Shown in pieces: positions 56,467 through 64,000 of a stretch of DNA of 64,000 bases (within the stretch, counting starts at the first letter, position 1; each line of letters starts with the position of its first letter). Made by a program: the position numbers and the translations under genes. Under the pieces are notes generated by a model. That model saw only the letters and a program-made list of their open reading frames with translations. It searched no databases and was not told where the DNA came from. The DNA is from Alphaproteobacteria bacterium (GTDB lineage Bacteria; Pseudomonadota; Alphaproteobacteria; CAAGCB01; CAG-977), in contig JAKSVU010000007.1 in assembly GCA_024413465.1 (NCBI GenBank), forward strand, positions 26,542 to 90,541. The letters are read 5' to 3'.

Positions 56467-57657
56467 CTATTCAATAATTTTTGAAACAACGCCAGCACCG
56501 ACTGTGTGTCCACCTTCACGAATAGCGAAGCGTAAACCTTCATCCATAGCAATTGGTGTAATCAATGATACTTTGATCTTGATGTTATCACCAGGCATTA
56601 CCATTTCGGTTCCTTCTGGCAATTCAATTGTTCCGGTCACATCTGTGGTACGGAAATAGAATTGTGGGCGATAGTTTGAGAAGAATGGGGTATGACGACC
56701 ACCTTCTTCTTTCGTCAAAATGTAGCATTCTGATTGGAATACTTTGTGTGGGGTGATTGACTTTGGTGCAGCCAAAACTTGACCACGTTCTACGTCTTCA
56801 CGCTTCGTTCCACGCAACAATACACCGATGTTATCTCCTGCTTCACCTTGATCTAACAATTTACGGAACATTTCTACGCCCGTGCAGGTTGTTGTTTGTG
56901 TATCTTTAATACCTACGATTTCAATTGTGTCGCCTACTTTAATTACACCGCGTTCTACACGACCGGTAACTACTGTACCACGACCTGAAATTGAAAATAC
57001 GTCTTCGATTGGCATCAAGAATGGTTTATCCTTTGGACGTTCTGGTTGTGGAATATAGCTATCAATTGCTTCCATCAACTTCATAATTGCATTTTCGCCC
57101 AATTCTTTGTCGCCATCTTCTAAAGCTACCAATGCTGACCCTTTAACAATTGGAATTTCATCCCCTGGGAAATCATAGCTTGACAACAAGTCACGAACTT
57201 CCATTTCTACCAATTCCAACAATTCTGGATCGTCTACTTGGTCTACTTTATTCATAAATACGACTAATGCTGGTACGCCTACTTGACGTGCTAACAAAAT
57301 GTGTTCACGTGTTTGTGGCATTGGACCATCTGCTGCACTTACTACCAAGATTGCGCCATCCATCTGTGCTGCACCTGTGATCATGTTCTTTACATAGTCA
57401 GCGTGCCCCGGGCAGTCTACGTGTGCATAGTGTCTCTTGTCTGTTTGATATTCTACGTGTGATGTATTGATTGTAATACCACGTGCACGTTCTTCTGGTG
57501 CTTTATCGATATTTGCATAATCGGTAAATTCTGCTCCACCTTTTGATGCCAACACTTTTGTGATAGCTGCTGTCAATGTGGTTTTACCATGGTCTACGTG
57601 ACCAATTGTACCAATATTGCAGTGTGGTTTATTTCTTTCAAATTTCTCTTTTGCCAT
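56467..57657 (-). CDS. tuf: Elongation factor Tu
   Basis: 396 residues. Brings aminoacyl-tRNA to the ribosome. G-domain motifs are [25 protein letters not shown] and [29 protein letters not shown] marks domain 2. It lies 20 bp after fusA. It is the only tuf copy visible in this window. Confidence 0.99.
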   Translation of the reverse strand: MAKEKFERNKPHCNIGTIGHVDHGKTTLTAAITKVLASKGGAEFTDYANIDKAPEERARGITINTSHVEYQTDKRHYAHVDCPGHADYVKNMITGAAQMDGAILVVSAADGPMPQTREHILLARQVGVPALVVFMNKVDQVDDPELLELVEMEVRDLLSSYDFPGDEIPIVKGSALVALEDGDKELGENAIMKLMEAIDSYIPQPERPKDKPFLMPIEDVFSISGRGTVVTGRVERGVIKVGDTIEIVGIKDTQTTTCTGVEMFRKLLDQGEAGDNIGVLLRGTKREDVERGQVLAAPKSITPHKVFQSECYILTKEEGGRHTPFFSNYRPQFYFRTTDVTGTIELPEGTEMVMPGDNIKIKVSLITPIAMDEGLRFAIREGGHTVGAGVVSKIIE

Positions 57658-57677
57658 TTTTTTAAAAACTCCAATTT

Positions 57678-59753
57678 TTAACCATTAACTTTGGCTTTGA
57701 TTTCATCTGCAACGTTCGAAGGAACTTCTGCATAGTGCGAAAATACCATTGTGTATTGTGCACGGCCTTGGCTCATAGAGCGCAAGTTGTTCACATATCC
57801 AAACATACAGGACAGAGGAACGGTTGCATCAATGACGCGGGCATTACCGCGTTGGTCCATACCAGAAACTTGGCCACGACGGCTGTTCAAGTCACCGATA
57901 ATGTCCCCCATATAATCTTCTGGTGTTACGACTTCGACTTTCATGATTGGTTCCAACAACTTTGGTTTTGCTTTAGCAATACCTTCGCGGAAAGCAGCAC
58001 GAGCTGCAATTTCGAAAGCCATTGTTGAAGAGTCAACATCATGATATGCACCATCGAACAAGTTTGCTTTAAAGTCTGTGCAAGGATAACCTGCAATAAC
58101 GCCAGTTGTCAAAGCAGCACGCAAACCTTTTTCAACGCCTGGAATATATTCTTTTGGAACGTTACCACCAACAACGGTGTTTTCAAATATAAATCCAGAA
58201 CCTGGTTCCAACGGTTCAAAACGAATCTTAACACGAGCAAACTGACCAGAACCACCAGATTGTTTCTTATGCGTATAGTCAATTTCATAAACTTGAGAAA
58301 TTGTTTCACGATAAGCAACTTGTGGAGCGCCTACGTTTGCATCAACTTTAAATTCACGTCTTAAGCGGTCAACAATAATATCAAGATGTAATTCACCCAT
58401 CCCTTTAATGATTGTTTGTCCACTTTCACTATCAGAAGAGACGCGGAATGAAGGATCTTCCATAGCCAAACGGTTTAAGGCTAATCCCATTTTTTCAACG
58501 TCTGCTTTTGTTTTTGGTTCAACAGCAACTTCGATAACTGGATCTGGGAATTCCATTTTTTCCAAAATACATGGTTTGGATTCTTCACACAATGTATCAC
58601 CAGTTGTTGTTTCCTTTAAGCCTACGACAGCTACGATATCGCCAGCATAAGCTTCTTTAATATCTTCGCGGTGGTTCGCATGCATCAATAACATACGACC
58701 AATACGTTCTTTTTTATCTTTTACAGCATTCAATACGTAAGAACCAGCTGTCAAAACACCTGAATACAAACGAACGAACGTTAAAGAACCTACGAATGGG
58801 TCGTTAATAATCTTGAATGCCAAACCTGCTAAAGGTTCATCATCTTTAGCATTACGAACGATTTCTGCACCTTTCAAATCAACACCTTGTGTTGCTGGAA
58901 TATCAACTGGGCTTGGTAAAAAGTCAACAACAGCATCCAACATAGGTTGAACACCTTTGTTTTTGAAAGCAGAACCACACAATACTGGAACGAAGTCCAT
59001 ATTGATTGTTCCTTTACGAATGCATTTCATCAATACATCCATAGCAATTTCTTTACCTTCCAAGTAATCTTCCATTGCTTGATCATCTTCTTCTACAACG
59101 ATTTCAACCAATTCATTGTAGCATTTGTCAGCTAATTCTTTTAAGTCAGCAGGAATATCTTGATATTCAAATTCTGCACCTAAAGATTCATCTTTCCAAA
59201 CGATTGCGCGTTTATTTAAAACATCAACAACACCAGCAAAATCAGATTCTGCACCGATTGGCAATGTCATAATAACAGGACGAGCACCCAAACGATCTTT
59301 AATTGTTTCAACAGCATGCAAGAAATTTGCACCAATACGATCCATCTTATTTACAAAACAAATACGAGGAACTCTGTATTTATCAGCTTGACGCCATACT
59401 GTTTCGGATTGAGGTTCAACACCTGCAACGCCATCAAAAACCGCAACTGCACCATCCAACACACGCAAAGAACGTTCAACTTCAATTGTAAAGTCAACGT
59501 GCCCCGGTGTATCGATAATGTTCAAGCGGTGACCGCGCCAAAATGCTGTTGTAGCAGCAGATGTAATTGTAATACCACGTTCTTGTTCTTGGGCCATATA
59601 GTCCATGGTAGCAGCACCATCGTGTGTTTCACCGATTTTGTGTGACTTACCTGTATAGTACAAGATACGTTCTGTTGTTGTCGTTTTACCAGCATCAATG
59701 TGAGCCATGATACCGATATTGCGATATTTTTCTATTGGTGTAGTGCGAGCCAT
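57678..59753 (-). CDS. fusA: Elongation factor G
   Basis: 691 residues, the translocase of protein synthesis. [20 protein letters not shown] (P-loop), [30 protein letters not shown], and the tail region [20 protein letters not shown] and [20 protein letters not shown]. Canonical length. Confidence 0.99.
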   Translation of the reverse strand: MARTTPIEKYRNIGIMAHIDAGKTTTTERILYYTGKSHKIGETHDGAATMDYMAQEQERGITITSAATTAFWRGHRLNIIDTPGHVDFTIEVERSLRVLDGAVAVFDGVAGVEPQSETVWRQADKYRVPRICFVNKMDRIGANFLHAVETIKDRLGARPVIMTLPIGAESDFAGVVDVLNKRAIVWKDESLGAEFEYQDIPADLKELADKCYNELVEIVVEEDDQAMEDYLEGKEIAMDVLMKCIRKGTINMDFVPVLCGSAFKNKGVQPMLDAVVDFLPSPVDIPATQGVDLKGAEIVRNAKDDEPLAGLAFKIINDPFVGSLTFVRLYSGVLTAGSYVLNAVKDKKERIGRMLLMHANHREDIKEAYAGDIVAVVGLKETTTGDTLCEESKPCILEKMEFPDPVIEVAVEPKTKADVEKMGLALNRLAMEDPSFRVSSDSESGQTIIKGMGELHLDIIVDRLRREFKVDANVGAPQVAYRETISQVYEIDYTHKKQSGGSGQFARVKIRFEPLEPGSGFIFENTVVGGNVPKEYIPGVEKGLRAALTTGVIAGYPCTDFKANLFDGAYHDVDSSTMAFEIAARAAFREGIAKAKPKLLEPIMKVEVVTPEDYMGDIIGDLNSRRGQVSGMDQRGNARVIDATVPLSCMFGYVNNLRSMSQGRAQYTMVFSHYAEVPSNVADEIKAKVNG

Positions 59754-59778
59754 TACACGAATACCTTCTTAACTAAAA

Positions 59779-60249
59779 TTACCAACGATAATGGGAGAAA
59801 GCTTTATTAGCTTCTGCCATACGGTGCGTATCTTCGCGTTTGCGAACAGCTGCACCTTTATTTGCCAATGCATCTAAAAATTCACCGGCTAAACGTTGTT
59901 CCATTGTTTCTTCACTACGACCACGAGCAGCACTGATAATCCAACGGATTGCCAATGCTTGTTTACGTTCTGGACGAACTTCACAAGGGACTTGGTACGT
60001 AGCACCACCAACACGACGAGAACGAACTTCGACTGCTGGTTTAACATTTTCTAATGCTTCAGCAAAAACTTTCAAAGGTTCTTGCTTTGTCTTTTCTGCG
60101 ACGCGATTTAAAGCACCGTAAACGATTTTTTCAGCGGTAGCTTTAGCGCCGTGTAACATAACACAGTTCATAAATTTCGCGACAACCAAATCGCCATATT
60201 TGGCATCTGGTACAATAACGCGTTTTTCTGCTGCATGACGACGAGACAT
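59779..60249 (-). CDS. rpsG: Ribosomal protein S7
   Basis: 156 residues, head organiser of the 30S subunit: [60 protein letters not shown]. Standard for the str operon. Confidence 0.98.
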   Translation of the reverse strand: MSRRHAAEKRVIVPDAKYGDLVVAKFMNCVMLHGAKATAEKIVYGALNRVAEKTKQEPLKVFAEALENVKPAVEVRSRRVGGATYQVPCEVRPERKQALAIRWIISAARGRSEETMEQRLAGEFLDALANKGAAVRKREDTHRMAEANKAFSHYRW

Positions 60250-60273
60250 AACTCTTCTTCCTTTACTTTATTA

Positions 60274-60645
60274 TTATTTAGGACGTTTTGCGCCGTACAG
60301 AGAACGTCTCTGGCGACGAGCAGCGATACCTTGAGTATCCAAAGTACCACGAATAATATGATAACGAACACCTGGCAAGTCTTTTACACGACCACCACGA
60401 ATCAAAACAACGCTGTGTTCTTGTAAGTTATGTCCTTCACCTGGGATATAGCTCAAAACTTCAGCACTGTTGGTTAAACGAACACGAGCCACTTTACGCA
60501 AAGCGGAGTTCGGCTTTTTCGGAGTCGTTGTATACACACGTGTGCAAACACCACGTTTTTGTGGGCAAGCTTGCAAAGCAGGAGCTTTATTACGTTTCAC
60601 GTTTGGTCTACGTGGACTGCGAATTAATTGGTTAATTGTAGGCAT
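60274..60645 (-). CDS. rpsL: Ribosomal protein S12
   Basis: 123 residues, decoding-centre protein. [20 protein letters not shown] contains the Lys at the usual streptomycin-resistance position (Lys43 in E. coli numbering), and [17 protein letters not shown] holds the second one (Lys88), both with the wild-type residue. First gene of the whole ribosomal cluster. Confidence 0.98.
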   Translation of the reverse strand: MPTINQLIRSPRRPNVKRNKAPALQACPQKRGVCTRVYTTTPKKPNSALRKVARVRLTNSAEVLSYIPGEGHNLQEHSVVLIRGGRVKDLPGVRYHIIRGTLDTQGIAARRQRRSLYGAKRPK

Positions 60646-61053
60646 TTATTTTTCCTTCTTTATCCTAATAACCGTTACAACATACTTACTCGACCCTAAC
60701 CTCTACGGCAGAACCGGAAAGCTAAAACTCTTTTGAAAAAGTATTGAAAATCAACACTTTTTCGGATTAAAAACAAATAAATTCAACGAATCAGAACCCG
60801 TTAAACAGACTTATTTTCGTTGCGATACTGACAAATTTTTTCCCTAATGTCAAGCAAAATATAAGGATTTCTTTACTTTTTTTGAATCTTTTGAACAAGA
60901 TAAATAACATTTTCACTAAAAATAAAAAAAAGAAGAAATGTCTACTTTATTTTTATTAAAAATAAAAAGCTTCTGAAAAATTTGAAAAAAATTTTAAAGA
61001 GAAAATCTTTTCATGAATATAAGAAAGCATAATGAATGAACATACATATGACA
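60646..61053. other. Non-coding AT-rich region upstream of rpsL
   Basis: About 400 bp without a convincing gene. It contains the likely rpsL promoter and a long leader. Between 60854 and 61053 I see only A/T-rich sequence. Confidence 0.6.
60825..60853 (-). promoter_or_regulatory. Likely promoter of the ribosomal cluster (rpsL)
   Basis: TTGACA (60848-60853), 17-bp spacer, CAGTAT (60825-60830) on the minus strand, giving a leader of about 170 nt before the rpsL start. The -35 is perfect and the -10 weak. Confidence 0.45.
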
Positions 61054-61088
61054 CAAAAAAAACAGCCCGTAAAAAAAACGGGCTGTTT
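61054..61088 (-). terminator. Terminator after the autotransporter gene
   Basis: A 10-bp stem (AACAGCCCGT / ACGGGCTGTT) with an A/T-rich loop is followed by a T-run on the minus strand. Confidence 0.85.
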
Positions 61089-61114
61089 AGTTGAGATATT
61101 TTTAGATTGATATC

Positions 61115-64000
61115 CTAGAAGTTGTACTTCACGTTAACCAATCCTGTATGATCGGTATAATGATCTTTAAATTTACCTTCATAGGACAGACCAATCTCCG
61201 TATGTTGACCAACATTAACGGATACACCTGCACCAGCTTCGATACCAAAGCGATCCAAATTATCTCCTCTAGCTACATAGCTTGTACCATTTACTAAACC
61301 AACCGTTCTGTTTTGGTCATCACGCTTCAAATCGTACGTCATAGCAACTTTTGCATCTGGTGTAATAGTTATTTGACCAACATTAAATGATTTCGAAGCT
61401 TTTAACCCTGCAACACCTGTCCAAGTATCCAGATTTTTACTTCTCATTCTAGCCCCTAAAGCATCCGTATAAGAACGCTGTTGAACTCTGGTATAACGAA
61501 CACCTGCTTCTGGCGTAAGAATTCCAAATGTATAACCTGCCATCAATTGTCCAGCAAAAGTATTTGCACGATAATCACTCTTCAAATTCGTCAATTTAGT
61601 TTTTTCATCATATTTAGAATGACCATAACTTAAAACACCATTAACGTAGAAGTCATTTGGTTTATATTCTCCATAAATGAAGCCTGTATGCGTATCAACG
61701 TCTGTTTTACTTCTGTCTGTATCAATATCAGTTTTTGTAAAGGCATAACCAATACCAGCTTTGATAGAATCAGTTATATTATATTCAAAGCCTGCTGCAA
61801 AACCGGTTGAATCAGAATCAAATCCGTCATTTTTGTTTAACTTGGCTTTATTATACATACCTTGAGCCCAAACAGATGTTGCACCAACCGTATAATCACC
61901 ACTTGAACGACCTTGTGCAGATGAAGTTGGAGAACCACCACTCATACGCGTACCAACAACTGAAATCACTGCACCTGCAGTAGATACTGCTGTTTGTGAA
62001 GCAGATGGAGCTGCTTCTGGTGCAACTTCACGTAAAATTTGTTTCATTTGTTTTACGTTGCCAGAATTAGTAGCGGATTCAAGCATATTGTTAATTTTTT
62101 GAGCATTTGCTTTATGCCCTGCACCCAATTGTTCAATAACTTCATCATTTAATGCGACTATTGCTTTTTCTTCGGTTTTAGAAACAGAAACACCTTTGCT
62201 CTTTAAATCTTCCACTGCAGCCTCAGAAGCAGTTGCTAGGCGTAAAATATATAAGTCTCCACCTGTCCAACCATCTAAAACACCAATTGTTTTAGCTTCA
62301 TCTAAACTAAACTCTGTTGAAGAAATTGCATATCGGCTAACACTATAATCACCAAAAGTAAAACCTGTACCATCTGTGATATGATATAAATTTACAGCAT
62401 CACGAGAAGCCTTACTCATATCCAACGTCAAAGTTACATTATCTGCGTTAGCTGTAATGATAGCTGATGATTTTGCAGCATCTGTCAAAGTTGCTTTTAA
62501 AACACCACCTGTAATTGTATTTGCAGTCAATGTTCCTTCACCAACATCCAACGTTTTTCCTGTTGCAATTGTAATTGTATCCACAGTCGCTCCAGAAGCG
62601 TTAATGTTTGAATAGGCATAATTATCATTAAATTTCAAATTAACTGTTCCTGATAAATTACCATTCAAACGAGCTCCAGCAGAATTAAATTCAATAGTAC
62701 TATTTGTTCCTACAACATTACCATTCAATCTGCCTAATAATTTCAAAGTAGAATCGCTATCGAATGAAACTTTATTATTATCTTTAGATAGAATTGAAAG
62801 AGTTGCACCGTTGCCAACAACTAAATTTGAACCATTTTCAAATGCAATTGCTCCCTTTGCAGCTGAAATAGTATTCGTTCCATTGGCTGTAACAGTTGAA
62901 TTATCAATGGTAATATTTCCTTTCGTTTCAGCAACACTAGCATTAACCAAAGATGAGGTATTATTCATCGTAATTGTTGAGTCTTTCACATCAACATTTG
63001 TTGAAAATGAATTAAGTCTTGTTTGATTTGCATCATATGCATCATTCAAGGCTTCCTTTATTTCTGTCAATTTTTCATCAGTTAAAGATTCTCCTGAATC
63101 CCAAGTATCTTCAATAACATCTTGAACACTATCCCCCTCTGGACTACCAATATCCATTGGAACTTCTATTGCATCATCAACACCTTCTGAAAGATTATCT
63201 TTATCTTTTGAAGTATTATTAACTGTCTTTATTTCATTCATAATACCATCAGCAGAAGCTTCTTTCTCATTATCTGTTGGTATTTTACTTTCAGCATCAA
63301 TAAATTTCAATTGCTCACCAACAGTATAATCCACCATATAATTTCCTGCACCTGCAACGGTATTTCCATTCAACGTCAAATCTGTGTTATTAAAAGCAAC
63401 GTCGCCTCCAAAACGGTCCAGATGTACAGCATAAACATTTCCCCATTTATCATGACTATTTCCAAAATTACCAATCATAGATTGACCATTTGTTGTGATT
63501 TTACCTGAAATTTCTGGAGCTTTAATTTCAGCATTTTGAACTTTAATTCCATTTTCAGAATTAACTACTATTTTACGACCAGCTTCAAACTCAACCTCAC
63601 TGCTCGAATCAAAATTACTTCCATCACCAATTGTTAAATCTTGACCAGCATTAAATACCACATCACCAGCAAAAAAAGCATTTGAAACAACTATATCAGA
63701 AGTCGAAATATATGTCTTAAAATCATTTTCACCTGTAAATGTTCCACCTAAAACTTTTATTGGAGTTGAACTTTCATTGGTTCTAAATTTATTTTCCCCT
63801 GAAAAAGTCCCACCTGAAATACTTAAAGAGCCTTCTGAACCAGGAGTAGTTGTTTCATATTCAACATTGTGAAAAGTCCCACCTGTTATTTCTAAATTAG
63901 TAAATTCTTGTTCTTCGTCGACATGATTACCACTGGAAATTGTTTCTGCATTTGCTATTCCCATACCAACAAACAGCATGGCATTCATTATCACACATTT
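61115..64000 (-). CDS. Autotransporter with beta-helix passenger, 5' end beyond the window
   Basis: At least 959 residues; the frame stays open to the right edge. A hydrophobic segment ending MLFVGMGIANA (before ETISS) is the end of a signal peptide, so the true start is probably outside the window. The passenger has repeated short beta-helix-type units (ITGGTF, ISGGTFSGENKF, VLGGTFTGENDF) and Asn/Thr-rich strands. The last 270 residues form the translocator barrel (SVWAQGMYNKAKL, IKAGIGYAFTKTDID, FAGQLMAGYTFGIL, ending VNVKYNF with a terminal Phe). Barrel and linker show it exports its own passenger to the cell surface; adhesion is a guess. Confidence 0.9.
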   Translation of the reverse strand, partial: KCVIMNAMLFVGMGIANAETISSGNHVDEEQEFTNLEITGGTFHNVEYETTTPGSEGSLSISGGTFSGENKFRTNESSTPIKVLGGTFTGENDFKTYISTSDIVVSNAFFAGDVVFNAGQDLTIGDGSNFDSSSEVEFEAGRKIVVNSENGIKVQNAEIKAPEISGKITTNGQSMIGNFGNSHDKWGNVYAVHLDRFGGDVAFNNTDLTLNGNTVAGAGNYMVDYTVGEQLKFIDAESKIPTDNEKEASADGIMNEIKTVNNTSKDKDNLSEGVDDAIEVPMDIGSPEGDSVQDVIEDTWDSGESLTDEKLTEIKEALNDAYDANQTRLNSFSTNVDVKDSTITMNNTSSLVNASVAETKGNITIDNSTVTANGTNTISAAKGAIAFENGSNLVVGNGATLSILSKDNNKVSFDSDSTLKLLGRLNGNVVGTNSTIEFNSAGARLNGNLSGTVNLKFNDNYAYSNINASGATVDTITIATGKTLDVGEGTLTANTITGGVLKATLTDAAKSSAIITANADNVTLTLDMSKASRDAVNLYHITDGTGFTFGDYSVSRYAISSTEFSLDEAKTIGVLDGWTGGDLYILRLATASEAAVEDLKSKGVSVSKTEEKAIVALNDEVIEQLGAGHKANAQKINNMLESATNSGNVKQMKQILREVAPEAAPSASQTAVSTAGAVISVVGTRMSGGSPTSSAQGRSSGDYTVGATSVWAQGMYNKAKLNKNDGFDSDSTGFAAGFEYNITDSIKAGIGYAFTKTDIDTDRSKTDVDTHTGFIYGEYKPNDFYVNGVLSYGHSKYDEKTKLTNLKSDYRANTFAGQLMAGYTFGILTPEAGVRYTRVQQRSYTDALGARMRSKNLDTWTGVAGLKASKSFNVGQITITPDAKVAMTYDLKRDDQNRTVGLVNGTSYVARGDNLDRFGIEAGAGVSVNVGQHTEIGLSYEGKFKDHYTDHTGLVNVKYNF

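Overview
The window looks like the chromosome of an AT-rich, host-associated or anaerobic alphaproteobacterium; this is an inference. The evidence is the fused gene order rpsL-rpsG-fusA-tuf-rpsJ...secY-adk-rpsM-rpsK-rpoA-rplQ, a class II DAHP synthase, a Na+-pumping oxaloacetate decarboxylase (oadGAB) next to nhaA, and a small protein resembling the C-terminus of anaerobic ribonucleotide reductase. It resembles gut alphaproteobacteria of the RF32 type, but no 16S gene is present to test this. Almost every gene lies on the minus strand. The exceptions are an island of three tandem HNH genes (15-17 kb), a small secreted protein (13.8 kb), tdk with an STT3-like membrane protein (34-36.4 kb), and a two-gene secreted/anchored pair (38-40.7 kb).

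Layout. 1-1.85 kb: the start of a CDP-sugar (surface polysaccharide) operon, rfbF then rfbG, cut by the left edge. 1.97-5.2 kb: a type IV prepilin-like protein, a large GT87-like membrane protein and tRNA-Lys. 5.3-7.5 kb: small unknown genes, one resembling a miniature flagellar rod protein, behind a promoter with a palindromic operator. 7.6-13.7 kb: alaA-like aminotransferase, class II DAHP synthase, soluble lytic transglycosylase, dapA and smpB. 13.8-23.5 kb: the accessory region, with a secreted protein, an outer-membrane barrel, three colicin-DNase-like HNH proteins, a HAD phosphatase, HU, a DUF6782-like metallopeptidase, a NrdD-C-terminus-like mini protein and two large charged proteins sharing a GW module. 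23.7-27.4 kb: pgk, gap and nhaA. 27.4-33.8 kb: oadGAB followed by two fused TPR-methyltransferases. 36.4-38 kb: a DUF4401/GDYxxLxY-type pair. 40.9-60.6 kb: the complete str-S10-spc-alpha ribosomal cluster. 61-64 kb: an autotransporter cut by the right edge.

The most unusual signal joins genes that are far apart. The three HNH proteins, both metallopeptidase-like proteins (one at 18-19 kb, the other inserted between adk and rpsM at 43.5-44.8 kb) and a coiled-coil protein all end in a similar short tail: a hydrophobic/Ala stretch, basic residues, and a final Gly-Arg or Ser-Arg. A seventh protein has the same tail followed by 11 residues, as if its stop codon had been lost. The promoter regions of four of these transcription units carry AT-rich inverted repeats built on GACA/TGTC half-sites. 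I infer a co-regulated set of proteins carrying a shared C-terminal targeting or secretion signal, with nuclease, protease and conjugation-associated modules. No secretion machinery and no recognisable immunity gene is visible in the window.
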